Assembly: GCF_900105715.1 (NCBI RefSeq)
Contig: NZ_FNRY01000001.1
Location: 620,001 to 684,000 of the forward strand
Length of the DNA stretch: 64,000 nucleotides
Direction: 5' to 3'
Origin: Paramicrobacterium humi
GTDB lineage: Bacteria; Actinomycetota; Actinomycetes; Actinomycetales; Microbacteriaceae
In this document: positions 8,054-15,933 of the stretch, in pieces
Layout: every line of letters begins with the position of its first letter
Numbering within the stretch: the stretch's first letter is position 1
Notes under the pieces: generated by a model
The model's database searches: none
Seen by the model: the letters and a program-made list of their open reading frames with translations, nothing else
Told to the model about the DNA's origin: nothing
Position numbers and translations under genes: made by a program

Positions 8054-8947
8054 TCAGACTGTCGGCTCCCGCAAGAGCGCACCCTCGCTGCGGCATGTGG
8101 CGGCGGCGACGAGCATCGCGCGCTCGAGCACCGCGCCCCAACCGTCGATGCTCCCAGGTTCGCCGTGCGCCGCAAGATGCTGCACAGCCGCCGCGAGAAC
8201 CGCGTCGCCGGCGCCCATAGTGTCGATGACCGGTCCGAGCATCTCGGCGATGGGCCGGCTCACGCTCTGCCCGTCCGAGCGCAGCCATGCACCGTCTTTT
8301 CCCGCCGTCGCGAGCACGTGCTCGACGCCGAGGCCGTCCAGTCGCTCGACCAGTTCGGGCAGCCCGGTTCCGTACAGCAGTTCCGCGTCGTCGTCGCCGA
8401 CCTTGACGAGCAGGCACGACGGCGCGACGGACTCGAAGCCCGCGATGAAGCGCTCGCGCGAGTGCAGCATCCCTTCCCGCGGATTGGGGTCGACGATGAG
8501 ACGTCGGCGTGATCCGGTGACGGATGCCGCAAGCTGCCGCGCCTGCCCGGCGTCGTCGAACGGGAAGCAGCTCACGACGACGAACGGAGCCGCCGCGATC
8601 GCCTCACGCACCTCGGCGTCGAACTCGACGCGTCGCTTCTGCGCGGCCTCGTTGAAGACGTACGTCGGCTCGCCGTCGGTGCGGTCGCTCACCGCCCGGG
8701 AGCTGCCGTGCGGTGCGGGAGACGCGATCAGGCCGACGCCCGCGTCGGCGAGGAACCGGCGGATGCGGTCCCCGGCCTCGTCGTCGCCGACCATCGCGAC
8801 GAGCGTCGTCGGCACGCGCAGCAGTGCGAGTCCCACGGCGACGTTGAGGGCGGCGCCGCCGACGAACTCGCGGTTGCCGTCAGGGAAGCGGAGCTCGTCG
8901 ATGAGGGCGTCGCCGATCACGACGACGGGAGCCGGGCTCGAGTGCAT
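8054..8947 (-). CDS. PfkB-family carbohydrate kinase
   Basis: A 297-residue sugar kinase of the ribokinase/PfkB fold. The N-terminal GG motif (FVGGAALNVAVGLA) and the C-terminal anion-hole/catalytic motif DTMGAGDA, with the base Asp at about residue 248, are intact. The chosen ATG at 8947 has no Shine-Dalgarno but lies 7 bases after a -10-like TACATT on the minus strand, so the mRNA is probably leaderless; longer upstream frames would cross into the lacI promoter. It is divergent from a LacI regulator, with murQ beyond. The substrate cannot be read off; a sugar released in amino-sugar salvage is possible. Confidence 0.88.
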   Translation of the reverse strand: MHSSPAPVVVIGDALIDELRFPDGNREFVGGAALNVAVGLALLRVPTTLVAMVGDDEAGDRIRRFLADAGVGLIASPAPHGSSRAVSDRTDGEPTYVFNEAAQKRRVEFDAEVREAIAAAPFVVVSCFPFDDAGQARQLAASVTGSRRRLIVDPNPREGMLHSRERFIAGFESVAPSCLLVKVGDDDAELLYGTGLPELVERLDGLGVEHVLATAGKDGAWLRSDGQSVSRPIAEMLGPVIDTMGAGDAVLAAAVQHLAAHGEPGSIDGWGAVLERAMLVAAATCRSEGALLREPTV

Positions 8948-8954
8948 ACGGGTC

Positions 8955-8960
8955 AATGTA
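8955..8960 (-). promoter_or_regulatory. -10 element of a probable leaderless promoter (PfkB kinase)
   Basis: On the minus strand TACATT is followed by seven bases and the ATG at 8947. This is the spacing expected when transcription starts on the A of the start codon. A GCATAC/GTATGC inverted pair (8944-8949 and 8971-8976) flanks it and might be part of a LacI operator, but this is weak. Confidence 0.5.
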
Positions 8961-9002
8961 CACGGGCTCAGTATGCTGGTGCTCATCCAGACGAGGAGGA
9001 CG

Positions 9003-10019
9003 ATGGCCGGCATCGAAGAGGTCGCGCGACGTGCCGGTGTCTCCACCGCCACGGTCTCGCGTGCGCTGTCGGGGCGCGGCTACGTCTCCGATGCGACACG
9101 GCTCAAGGTGCAGGATGCCGCCGGCGAGCTCGGCTACGTCGTCTCCTCCACGGCGTCAGGGCTAGCCTCGGGACGCACCCGCAACGTGGGCGTCGTCGTT
9201 CCGATGCTCAGCCACTGGTATTTCTCGTCCGTCGTCGAGGGCGCAGAGCGGGCCCTCCTGCGCCACGGCTACGACACGACGCTGTACAACCTCGGCGGCG
9301 ACGCCGCCGAGCGCAGCAGCGTCTTCACGCACTTCCTGCTGCGCAAGCGGGTGGATGCCGTCATCGCCATCAACCTTGAGCTCACGACGGCGGAGGTCAC
9401 GGCGCTGCACGACCTCGACAAGCCCCTCGTCGGCATCGGTGGCCCGCTGCCCGGCGTGCCGACGCTCGCGCTCGACGACGTCGAGCTCGCTCGACTCGCG
9501 ACCGCGCACCTTGTCAGTCTCGGGCACACGCGCATCGCGCACATCGGCGGCGGCCAGGAGTTCGACGTCGACTTCCACCTCCCCTCCAACCGCCGCCATG
9601 GATACGAGCAGGCTCTCGAGCACGCGGGCCTCGCTGTGGATGCGACGCTCGTGCGCTCGGCCGACTTCACGCTGCAGGGCGGATACCGCGCCGCGAAGCA
9701 GCTGCTCGGCTCCCCCGCCGACCGGCCCACCGCGATCTTCGCCGCGTCCGACGACATGGCCATCGGCGCGATTCTCGCCGCGCGGGATCTCGGGCTCTCC
9801 GTGCCGCATGACGTGTCGATCGTCGGGGTGGACGACACGCAGCAGGCGCCGTTCTTCGATCTGACGACGATCGCCCAGTTCCCGCGACGCCAGGGCGAGG
9901 CCGCGGTCGACGTCCTCCTCGCCGAGCTGGGCGAGCTGACGCCCGAGGAGCCGACGGATTTCGGGCTGCCATTCGAGCTCGTCGTGCGCGGCACGACGAC
10001 GCGCCCGCCGCGAGACTGA
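9003..10019 (+). CDS. LacI family transcriptional regulator
   Basis: A 338-residue repressor. The start at 9003 follows AGGAGGACG. The N-terminal helix-turn-helix and hinge helix are clear (IEEVARRAGVSTATVSRALSG, residues about 3-23), followed by a periplasmic-binding-protein-like effector domain with AIFAASDDMAIGAI and the VDDTQQAPF segment. It is divergent from a PfkB kinase and convergent with murQ, so it probably controls a small sugar-salvage set including the kinase. No clear operator was found beyond a weak inverted pair in the 55-bp gap. Confidence 0.92.
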   Translation: MAGIEEVARRAGVSTATVSRALSGRGYVSDATRLKVQDAAGELGYVVSSTASGLASGRTRNVGVVVPMLSHWYFSSVVEGAERALLRHGYDTTLYNLGGDAAERSSVFTHFLLRKRVDAVIAINLELTTAEVTALHDLDKPLVGIGGPLPGVPTLALDDVELARLATAHLVSLGHTRIAHIGGGQEFDVDFHLPSNRRHGYEQALEHAGLAVDATLVRSADFTLQGGYRAAKQLLGSPADRPTAIFAASDDMAIGAILAARDLGLSVPHDVSIVGVDDTQQAPFFDLTTIAQFPRRQGEAAVDVLLAELGELTPEEPTDFGLPFELVVRGTTTRPPRD

Positions 10020-10027
10020 TCCGGCGC

Positions 10028-10969
10028 TCAGCGCGAGGCGGCACCCAGTCTCTCGAGCGCGACGCGGATGCGCCCGTCCGCGGTCTCGAGCGCGGCCGCG
10101 GCGTCCGGCACCGGGCAGTCGGCGAGCAGGGCCAGGATCGCCGTCTTCACCGAACCGCCTGCAGCGTCGAGCGTGCGCGCGGCGGTTTCCGCATCGGCAT
10201 CCGTCGCCTGCCTGACCGTGCGCTCAGCTCGGGCGCGCAGCTTCTCGTTGGTGATGCGCACATCGACCATGAGGTTGCCGTACGTCTTGCCGAGCCGCAC
10301 CATCGTGAGGGTGCTGAGCATGTTGAGCACCATCTTCTGCGCGGTGCCGGCCTTCAGGCGCGTCGACCCGGTGACGAGCTCGGGCCCGACCTCGACCTCG
10401 ATCGCCACCTTGGCGGTACGGCCGAGCTCGGAGCCGCTGTTGCACGCCACACCGATCGTCAGGGCGCCGCGACGGCGCGCCTCGGCGACGGCCGCGACGA
10501 CATACGGCGTACGCCCGGATGCCGAGATTCCCACGACGCTGTCGTCCTCGCCGATGGCGAGCTCGTGCACGGCGGCGCGGCCGGCGTCTGCGTCGTCCTC
10601 TGCTCCTTCGATCGCCGTGCGGATCGCCGCGTCACCGCCCGCGATCAGGCCGACGACCCGGTCGGGCTCCGTGCCGAAGGTCGGCGGAATCTCGCTCGCG
10701 TCGAGGACGCCGAGCCGGCCGGGGGTGCCCGCTCCGACATAGATGAGGCGACCCCCGCGCGCCATGCGCTCGGCGATTCCGTCGACGGCTCGCGCAATCT
10801 CGGCGCTCGCGGTCGCGACGGCGTCGGCGACGCCACGGTCGAGCTCGTTCATCGCGGCGACGAGCTCCGGGGTGGTGAGCAGGTCGAGGTCGCGGTAGCG
10901 CGCGTTCACCCGCTCGGTCGCGAGACCTGCGAGCGTCCGCTCGAGACCATCGCGCGTAGCGTCGGACAT
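10028..10969 (-). CDS. murQ: N-acetylmuramic acid 6-phosphate etherase
   Basis: A 313-residue protein of typical MurQ length. MurQ splits the lactyl ether of MurNAc-6-phosphate to give GlcNAc-6-phosphate and D-lactate in cell-wall recycling. The SIS-fold landmarks are present: [35 protein letters not shown] and the long [19 protein letters not shown] segment. I take the start at 10969, where GGAGGAAACG precedes ATG; an upstream in-frame ATG lacks a ribosome site. It follows a convergent LacI gene and lies near a PfkB kinase. No MurNAc phosphotransferase component is visible in the window. Confidence 0.93.
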   Translation of the reverse strand: MSDATRDGLERTLAGLATERVNARYRDLDLLTTPELVAAMNELDRGVADAVATASAEIARAVDGIAERMARGGRLIYVGAGTPGRLGVLDASEIPPTFGTEPDRVVGLIAGGDAAIRTAIEGAEDDADAGRAAVHELAIGEDDSVVGISASGRTPYVVAAVAEARRRGALTIGVACNSGSELGRTAKVAIEVEVGPELVTGSTRLKAGTAQKMVLNMLSTLTMVRLGKTYGNLMVDVRITNEKLRARAERTVRQATDADAETAARTLDAAGGSVKTAILALLADCPVPDAAAALETADGRIRVALERLGAASR

Positions 10970-11019
10970 CGTTTCCTCCTCGTCGACGGACGCTCCCATC
11001 CTCGCAGACGGAGCCCGCG

Positions 11020-11484
11020 TCAGCGTTCGCGGAAGAAGCCGGTCAGCAGTTGCCCGCAGGCCTCGGCGTCGACGCCCGCTATCACCTCGACGCGGTGCGT
11101 CAGCCGGCGATCGCGCAAGAGATCATGGATGCTGCCCGCAGCACCCGCCTTGTCATCCCAGGCGCCGAACACGACTGTGGGAATTCGCGCCGCGAGGATC
11201 GCCCCCGCGCACATGACGCACGGCTCGAGCGTCACGACGAGAGTGACGTCGTCGAGTCGCCACTGGCCGCGCGACGCCGTCGCCTGGCGAATCGCTTCCA
11301 GCTCGGCGTGCGCCGTGGGGTCGCTGCGTGCCTCTCGCGCGTTGCGACCGTGTGCGACGACCTCGCCGGCCGCGTCCACGATCACGGCGCCGACGGGAAC
11401 GTCGCCCGTCTGCAGTGCGGCGCGCGCCTCGGCCAGCGCGAGCGTCATGGCGGAGTGGTGGCGGTCGGCTGCGGGAAGCGGCAT
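11020..11484 (-). CDS. tadA: tRNA-specific adenosine deaminase
   Basis: A 154-residue zinc deaminase that makes inosine at position 34 of tRNA-Arg(ACG); that tRNA is itself encoded at 28713-28785. Zinc ligands and catalytic Glu are visible: His59 and Glu61 in HAELEAI, Cys89 and Cys92 in PCVMCAGAI. The start at 11484 follows AAAGGGGAACGG. The length fits bacterial TadA. It is divergent from upp across 63 bp. Confidence 0.93.
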   Translation of the reverse strand: MPLPAADRHHSAMTLALAEARAALQTGDVPVGAVIVDAAGEVVAHGRNAREARSDPTAHAELEAIRQATASRGQWRLDDVTLVVTLEPCVMCAGAILAARIPTVVFGAWDDKAGAAGSIHDLLRDRRLTHRVEVIAGVDAEACGQLLTGFFRER

Positions 11485-11534
11485 CCGTTCCCCTTTCTCT
11501 TCCGATGCGCATCGTCTCGCGCTCGCCCGGCAGG

Positions 11535-11540
11535 TAGGTT
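11535..11540 (+). promoter_or_regulatory. -10 element of a probable leaderless promoter (upp)
   Basis: TAGGTT is followed by seven bases and the upp ATG at 11548. There is no Shine-Dalgarno in between, so transcription probably begins at or next to the start codon. Confidence 0.55.
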
Positions 11541-11547
11541 TAACAGT

Positions 11548-12180
11548 ATGCGAGTGCACGTAGCGGACCACCCACTCATCACCCACAAGCTCACGGTGCT
11601 CCGTGACAAGACAACGCCGTCGCCGATCTTCCGGGCGCTGACCGAGGAGATCGTCACGCTGCTGGCGTACGAGGCGACCCGAAACGTGCGCACGAACGAG
11701 ATCCAGATCGAGACTCCCGTGACGACGACGACCGGGCTCGCCATCAGCAACCCCAAACCGCTTGTCGTGCCGATTCTGCGGGCCGGGCTCGGGATGCTCG
11801 AGGGCATGGTCAAGCTCCTGCCCACGGCAGAGGTGGGCTTCCTCGGCATGGTGCGCGACGAGGAGACGTTCCAGCCGATGACCTATGCGGAGCGACTGCC
11901 CGACGACCTGTCGAACAGGCAGTGCTTCGTGCTCGACCCCATGCTCGCGACGGGAGGCTCGCTCGGCGCAGCGATCGAGTTCCTGTTCAAGCGCGGCGCC
12001 GTGGATGTGACGGCGGTGTGCATCCTCGCCGCCCCGGAAGGGCTCGAGAAGCTCGAGCGCGAGACCGAGGGCCGCGACGTCACGATCGTGCTCGGCGCTC
12101 TCGACGAGCGGCTCAACGAGAACGGCTACATCGTTCCCGGCCTCGGCGATGCGGGCGACCGGCTGTACGGTCTCGTCTGA
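11548..12180 (+). CDS. upp: Uracil phosphoribosyltransferase
   Basis: A 210-residue cytoplasmic enzyme that converts uracil and PRPP to UMP in pyrimidine salvage. The PRPP-binding motif DPMLATGGS is at residues 130-138, [15 protein letters not shown] lies near 73-87, and the C-terminus [16 protein letters not shown] is the conserved uracil-binding end. The start has no ribosome site but an upstream TAGGTT at leaderless spacing. A strong terminator follows 16 bp after the stop. Confidence 0.96.
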   Translation: MRVHVADHPLITHKLTVLRDKTTPSPIFRALTEEIVTLLAYEATRNVRTNEIQIETPVTTTTGLAISNPKPLVVPILRAGLGMLEGMVKLLPTAEVGFLGMVRDEETFQPMTYAERLPDDLSNRQCFVLDPMLATGGSLGAAIEFLFKRGAVDVTAVCILAAPEGLEKLERETEGRDVTIVLGALDERLNENGYIVPGLGDAGDRLYGLV

Positions 12181-12195
12181 ATCGACGGCAACTCG

Positions 12196-12230
12196 AACGC
12201 CGGCGGCCCTGATGGGTCGCCGGCGTTTTT
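12196..12230 (+). terminator. Rho-independent terminator after upp
   Basis: AACGCCGGCG (12196-12205) pairs with CGCCGGCGTT (12218-12227) around a 12-base loop and runs into TTT, 16 bp past the upp stop. Confidence 0.88.
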
Positions 12231-12368
12231 CGTCGCGAAGATGCCCGAAGAATCTTCTTGCGCGACGCGGCCATCACCGGGGAGGGTCTGAAAGATTCTT
12301 CACGCTGACGCGTTTTCGTTCGAAGTATCATCGGCAGGCGCGAGTGTTGCGTCATTTACTGCAATGAT
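12231..12368. promoter_or_regulatory. Upstream regulatory region of the winged-helix gene, with two related short dyads
   Basis: This non-coding stretch holds GAAGAATCTTC at 12247-12257 and, in the opposite sense, AAAGATTCTTC at 12291-12301; ten of eleven bases agree when one is reverse complemented. They lie upstream of a good -35/-10 promoter. A regulator site is possible; nothing else is recognisable here. Confidence 0.35.
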
Positions 12369-12398
12369 TTGACACTCCCATTTGCCGCCGTCTTGAAT
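12369..12398 (+). promoter_or_regulatory. Promoter for a leaderless upstream ORF
   Basis: A perfect -35 hexamer TTGACA at 12369-12374, an 18-base spacer and TTGAAT at 12393-12398. The ATG at 12406 begins 7 bases after the -10, the spacing expected if the transcript begins at that codon. Confidence 0.55.
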
Positions 12399-12405
12399 TG
12401 ATGTC

Positions 12406-12510
12406 ATGACAGACAGCACGCGCACCCTGAGCTCCGTCGAGTTCCGTGGGAATGCCGGGTCGATGATGGCCGGCATTGGTGCTGTCATGTGTTGTCGAAT
12501 GTGTCGCTAA
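12406..12510 (+). CDS. Small leaderless upstream ORF with C-terminal cysteine codons
   Basis: A 34-codon frame from ATG 12406 to TAA 12508-12510. The encoded peptide ends GAVMCCRMCR, with three TGT cysteine codons in its last six. It has no Shine-Dalgarno but a well-placed promoter that would put the AUG at the mRNA 5' end. A perfect hairpin follows 17 bases after the stop, and the next gene is a DNA-binding regulator 158 bases downstream. In mycobacteria, leaderless ORFs with cysteine tracts act as cysteine-responsive attenuators; the resemblance is inference. It could also be a chance frame, since the opposite strand is open here too. Confidence 0.4.
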   Translation: MTDSTRTLSSVEFRGNAGSMMAGIGAVMCCRMCR

Positions 12511-12527
12511 CCCTGACCCTTTGAGTC

Positions 12528-12547
12528 GCGACGCCTGAAGGCGTCGC
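12528..12547 (+). promoter_or_regulatory. Hairpin downstream of the small uORF
   Basis: GCGACGCC (12528-12535), loop TGAA, GGCGTCGC (12540-12547): a perfect 8-bp stem with a tetraloop. No T-run follows. Its position between uORF stop and the regulator gene suits an attenuator or a structure that responds to ribosome position. Confidence 0.5.
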
Positions 12548-12668
12548 CAGGGACGCTCACGACGCCTCCCTTCCCCCTCACACGCAACGCATCACAGTCA
12601 TCGCCCCTCCTGCCCCGACTCCGTCGGTGAGGCCGTGGAGCGGCGACCCATCATCCGAAGGATCTTCC

Positions 12669-13361
12669 ATGTCACTCGCCACCGTCTTCCCCCAGTCCGT
12701 CCCCGCCCAGTCGCCCGCCGCCCCCGCGCTTCGCGCCGTGCCGGCGAGCCCCGAGGCCCGCGGCTTCGCCCTCTACGTCGGGCTCGACGAGAGCAAGGCC
12801 CGCGCGGCCGGCGTCTCCCTCGGCGAGATCGTTGAGGCGATAAAGAACGTCATCGGCGAACTCGCACCGGCCGCGCAGTCATACGCGGCCGTCGCTCTCG
12901 CCCCTGAGGGAGTCGGCGGACGCGACGTCGACGTCGTACGCCTCGCACTCCAGGAGCCCTCAGCCGTCGCTCGCCAGCACCCCAGCGAGGTGGAGGAGGA
13001 AGAGGACGAACTCGACCGCGCTCACGCCGGCGTCGTCATCGACATCTCCCGCAAGCGTCTCGTTCTCGACAACGAGCCTGCGTCTCTGACCTTCAAGGAG
13101 TTCGAGCTTCTGCAGTACCTCGTGCTGCGCGAGGGCCGCACGATCGAGCGCGCCGAACTCATCTCCTCTCTCTGGTCGGCCGCCGACGGCGATGACGTGC
13201 CGAACGAGCGCACGATCGATGTGCACGTGCGTCGCCTGCGAGCCAAGCTCGGGCGCTACGAGGACATCGTGCGCACGGTCCGTGGCGTTGGCTACCGCTT
13301 CGACCGCCATGCCGACGTCTCGATTCGTCACGCGTCGACTCCGTCGCCCGACCTGTTCTGA
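12669..13361 (+). CDS. Winged helix-turn-helix regulator without a receiver domain
   Basis: A 230-residue protein. Residues about 130-220 form an OmpR/PhoB-type winged helix (LTFKEFELLQYLVLREGRTIERAEL, then RTIDVHVRRLRAKLG and VRGVGYRF). The N-terminal 120 residues do not look like a phosphoacceptor receiver and carry an acidic linker EVEEEEDELD, so it is not an ordinary response regulator. The start follows AAGGA at 12657-12661. Its long upstream region has a leaderless uORF, a hairpin and dyads, which suggests elaborate control. Target genes are unknown. Confidence 0.88.
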   Translation: MSLATVFPQSVPAQSPAAPALRAVPASPEARGFALYVGLDESKARAAGVSLGEIVEAIKNVIGELAPAAQSYAAVALAPEGVGGRDVDVVRLALQEPSAVARQHPSEVEEEEDELDRAHAGVVIDISRKRLVLDNEPASLTFKEFELLQYLVLREGRTIERAELISSLWSAADGDDVPNERTIDVHVRRLRAKLGRYEDIVRTVRGVGYRFDRHADVSIRHASTPSPDLF

Positions 13362-13457
13362 ATCGGCTCGATCCTAATCACCGAACGCCACGAACGGCGC
13401 TTAGCTCACGCATAGCGATCGCCCAGAGGCTTAGCAGGAAAATAACGAAAAGATAAC

Positions 13458-13486
13458 TAGACGCCGTTACCTTTCCGTTATATATT
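13458..13486 (+). promoter_or_regulatory. AT-rich promoter of a candidate small RNA
   Basis: TAGACG at 13458-13463, a 17-base spacer and TATATT at 13481-13486, in a stretch unusually AT-rich for this genome (13438-13490). No open frame starts soon after it; a strong terminator lies about 110 bases on. Confidence 0.5.
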
Positions 13487-13492
13487 CAAAGA

Positions 13493-13600
13493 GCGTTAGT
13501 TGTTTTGCTGTGGCAGCTAACGCGGAATGTGATTGCAGGACACTCTTGGTGCAAGGGAGAGGGCCGATCGTAAGCCTCTACGATCGGCCCTCGATCTTTT
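13493..13600 (+). ncRNA. Candidate structured small RNA, about 108 nt
   Basis: From the predicted start near 13493 the transcript could fold into three parts: a stem GCGTTAG/CTAACGC (13493-13499 with 13517-13523), a weaker TTGCA/TGCAA pairing near 13533-13554, and a 14-bp terminator hairpin. It contains no convincing frame and no ribosome site. It matches no RNA family I can recall. The alternative is that only the terminator is real and serves the winged-helix gene 200 bp upstream. Confidence 0.4.
13559..13600 (+). terminator. Strong Rho-independent terminator
   Basis: A perfect 14-bp stem, GAGGGCCGATCGTA (13559-13572) with its complement at 13579-13592, a 6-base loop, then GATCTTTT. It ends the candidate small RNA or a long 3' untranslated region of the winged-helix gene. 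Confidence 0.85.
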
Positions 13601-13667
13601 AATCCGCGAAGTGGGGCGGTGCGCGCGGCGCCGCTCATCCGTAGGCTTGTGCCCCAGGAGGACTCAC

Positions 13668-14108
13668 ATGCCACAGAGATCCACAGCCGTGAACGCCTGG
13701 GAATCGCTGTTCCGCGCTCAGGTTCAAGTGATGCGCGAACTGCACGACGACTTCCCGGCGAACACGATCTCGCTCAACGAGTACGACGTCCTCTTCAATC
13801 TCAGCCGGCAGCCCGACCACAGCGCCAGGCTGCGGGACATCAACAAGCTCGTTCTGCTGAGCCAGCCGAGCGTCTCGCGCCTCATCGACCGGCTGGCCGC
13901 CCGCGGCTACGTCGAGAAGCGCTCCGATTCCTGTGACCGGCGCGGCACGATCGTCCGGATCACGGAGGCCGGTTTTGCAATGTACCGAACCGTGGCCGTG
14001 AAGCACATGGCGTCCATCAGCGAGGTGATGACTCGCATGCTCAACGACGACGAGCTGCGAGAGCTGACGGCGCTCACCGACAAGGTCCGCGCCGGAACCC
14101 GCAGCTAG
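13668..14108 (+). CDS. MarR family transcriptional regulator
   Basis: A 146-residue winged-helix regulator. The start at 13668 is preceded by CAGGAGGACTCAC. The recognition helix region reads LSQPSVSRLIDRLAARGYVEKRSDSCDRRGTI (about residues 62-93), with the typical DRR wing. It ends in a 4-bp convergent overlap with the YihY gene. Neither ligand nor target is indicated by context; the structured region upstream might matter for its expression. Confidence 0.9.
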   Translation: MPQRSTAVNAWESLFRAQVQVMRELHDDFPANTISLNEYDVLFNLSRQPDHSARLRDINKLVLLSQPSVSRLIDRLAARGYVEKRSDSCDRRGTIVRITEAGFAMYRTVAVKHMASISEVMTRMLNDDELRELTALTDKVRAGTRS

Positions 14109-15166
14109 GACTCGCGTGCACCGGCTCGACCGTAGCGGCGACGAAGCTCGCGCGCCTTGATCACCGCTTTCGCCTCCGCCTCGACGGCCTTGTCGATTCG
14201 CGCGGTGTCGCGAAGCGGAAGCTGCACGGCGTACTCCGAATGCTGGCCGTCCTGCAGCTGGCGGGCGCGCTCGAGCTCAGCGTCGACCTCAACGCCGAAG
14301 AGCAGAGCCATGTTGCTCAAGTAGAGCCAGATCAGGAAGACGATGATGCCGCCGAGGGAGCCGTAGGTGGCGTTGTAGCTGTCGGAGTTCGACACATAGA
14401 CGACGAAGCCCACCGTGGTGACAGCCCAGACGATGAGCGCCGTGGCGGCGCCGATGCTGATCCAGCGGAACTGCGTCGGCTTGACGTTGGGCGAGAAGTA
14501 ATAGAGAACGGCGATGACGATCACGGCGAGCAGCACGAGCACCGGCCACTTGGCGATGTTCCATGCCGTGACCGTCGCGTCGCCGAGGCCGAAGAGCGAG
14601 CCGATGAATCGGGCGACGGGACCGCTGACGAGCAGAAGTATCGCCATGATCGCGAGCATGATGAGGTTCGCCGCCGTCACGGCGAGCACGGTCAGGCGCA
14701 GTTTGACGGTCGTTCGACCCTCCTGCACCCCGTAAACGCGGTTCGAAGCGCGCACGAAGCCGTCGACGTACTTCGAGGCCGACCAGATCGCGCCCCCGAG
14801 GCCGATGACGAGAGCGAGACCGGCGCCGGGCGCCGTCGTGATCGCCTTGAGCGGGCCCTTGAGGGCCGTCGCCGTGTCGGGCGGCGCGACGTCGTCGAGA
14901 ATGCGGATCATCCCCGTGCTGACCGAGCCATCCGCGTTCACGAGCGAGAGGATCGAGATGATCGCGAGGAGGCCAGGGAAAAGCGCGAGGACGAGGAAGT
15001 AGGTGAGCGTCGCCGCCATGTCGGTCGCCTTGTTGGCGCTGAACTTCTTCGCTGCGCGCACATAGGAGGTGCGGATGCTGGGCCAGCGCAGCCGGGTGCG
15101 GCGGGGCTTCGGAACGTGCCGGGTCGATCCGCGGCCGGGATCCGCTGCTCTACTGGATTCGGTCAT
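14105..15166 (-). CDS. YihY/BrkB family membrane protein
   Basis: A 353-residue inner-membrane protein with about six transmembrane segments and the family motifs AATLTYFLVLALFPGLLA near residue 52 and the YNATYGSLGGIIVFLIWLY block near 267. An Arg/Pro-rich N-terminus and a charged C-terminal tail flank the core. The start lies inside the end of the preceding small gene (17-base overlap), so the two are probably co-translated. The family was once annotated as ribonuclease BN; the true function is unknown. Confidence 0.88.
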   Translation of the reverse strand: MTESSRAADPGRGSTRHVPKPRRTRLRWPSIRTSYVRAAKKFSANKATDMAATLTYFLVLALFPGLLAIISILSLVNADGSVSTGMIRILDDVAPPDTATALKGPLKAITTAPGAGLALVIGLGGAIWSASKYVDGFVRASNRVYGVQEGRTTVKLRLTVLAVTAANLIMLAIMAILLLVSGPVARFIGSLFGLGDATVTAWNIAKWPVLVLLAVIVIAVLYYFSPNVKPTQFRWISIGAATALIVWAVTTVGFVVYVSNSDSYNATYGSLGGIIVFLIWLYLSNMALLFGVEVDAELERARQLQDGQHSEYAVQLPLRDTARIDKAVEAEAKAVIKARELRRRYGRAGARES

Positions 15167-15371
15167 CGCGCTCCCGGCTCATCAGTCGGGCAGCAGCGAA
15201 GATGGCGCCACTGACCGCCGCGATGCCCAGCGCCGCAAGAACCTGCGGCGCCTTGACCTTGATCTGCGCGAGAGTCCCGGACAGCTCCTCGCGCATCTCG
15301 TCGATGTTCAACTGACGCACCCACGGTCCGGCGTGCTCCCGACGTTCCGTGCGGTCCGTCGGGAGCACCAT
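15150..15371 (-). CDS. Small single-span membrane protein
   Basis: A 73-residue protein with a hydrophobic segment VLAALGIAAVSGAIFAAARL near its C-terminus and a basic end (MSRERDDRIQ). The start at 15371 is chosen because longer forms would overlap the upstream acidic gene; it has no good ribosome site, so the start is uncertain. It overlaps the YihY gene by 17 bases, which suggests a shared envelope role. No family recognised. Confidence 0.6.
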   Translation of the reverse strand: MVLPTDRTERREHAGPWVRQLNIDEMREELSGTLAQIKVKAPQVLAALGIAAVSGAIFAAARLMSRERDDRIQ

Positions 15372-15399
15372 CGGGTGCCCGGGTCGAGCGGACAAGGCT

Positions 15400-15618
15400 C
15401 TACCCCTTGGACTCGTCCGTTTCGGAGGAGGCCGATCCACCCGATACCGAATCGTCGTCGGTCGCGGGGTCGTGGTGCTCCTGGAACGACGGCTCCTCGC
15501 CGCCCGGCTCCGAGCGCTCCTTCTTCGACTCCTGCGCGTCGGACTCGAGCTTGCCCGGATCGGCGTTCAGCCCGCTCGCGTTGCGGGCCTCGTCGTTTCG
15601 TTCGTTGGAATCGCTCAT
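15400..15618 (-). CDS. Small acidic, disordered protein
   Basis: A 72-residue hydrophilic protein rich in Asp, Glu, Ser and Gly with no hydrophobic core and no cysteine. The start at 15618 follows GAAGGGAACCCCG. It sits 28 bp upstream of the single-span membrane protein and the YihY gene, in the same direction, so it may belong to that transcript. Low-complexity proteins of this kind are common in actinobacterial stress gene groups; function unknown. Confidence 0.6.
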   Translation of the reverse strand: MSDSNERNDEARNASGLNADPGKLESDAQESKKERSEPGGEEPSFQEHHDPATDDDSVSGGSASSETDESKG

Positions 15619-15703
15619 CGGGGTTCCCTTCGTCGCGTGTGACTCTCACGCTAAGAGGAAGCGCCCGAGCCGGCAAGCACCTACCCTGACGGCCGACTAT
15701 CTG

Positions 15704-15817
15704 CTATCGCTTGCGCGGCTTGATGAACGGCTCCGACTGCGTCCGCTTCTCCGCCCGCTTCTCCTTCAGCGTCTTCGCCGGTGCCTTCTTGGCGTTCCGG
15801 TGTGACTTCTCAGCCAT
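15704..15817 (-). CDS. Very small basic protein (37 aa)
   Basis: Starts at ATG 15817 behind GGAAAGGGCAGTGAC and encodes 37 residues dominated by Lys, Arg and Ala (MAEKSHRNAKKAPAKTLKEK at its start, then a second basic half). The charge and the absence of hydrophobic residues suggest a nucleic-acid- or ribosome-associated peptide. The good ribosome site and strong coding bias support it as a gene. I do not recognise a named family. Confidence 0.6.
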   Translation of the reverse strand: MAEKSHRNAKKAPAKTLKEKRAEKRTQSEPFIKPRKR

Positions 15818-15933
15818 GTCACTGCCCTTTCCGTCGTCAGGCCCGTCAGGTCGACGGGGCTTGACTGAACCATACGAGGTTTCCCAGGAAAGGCAAGTCG
15901 TGCGAAATTTGCGCTGATCGGGAAAGATGCTTC

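Noticed and set aside
12300-12488. A 62-codon minus-strand frame opposite the uORF
   Set aside because: No ribosome site or promoter fits it and it resembles no protein; the plus strand has the better promoter. It does lower confidence in the uORF.
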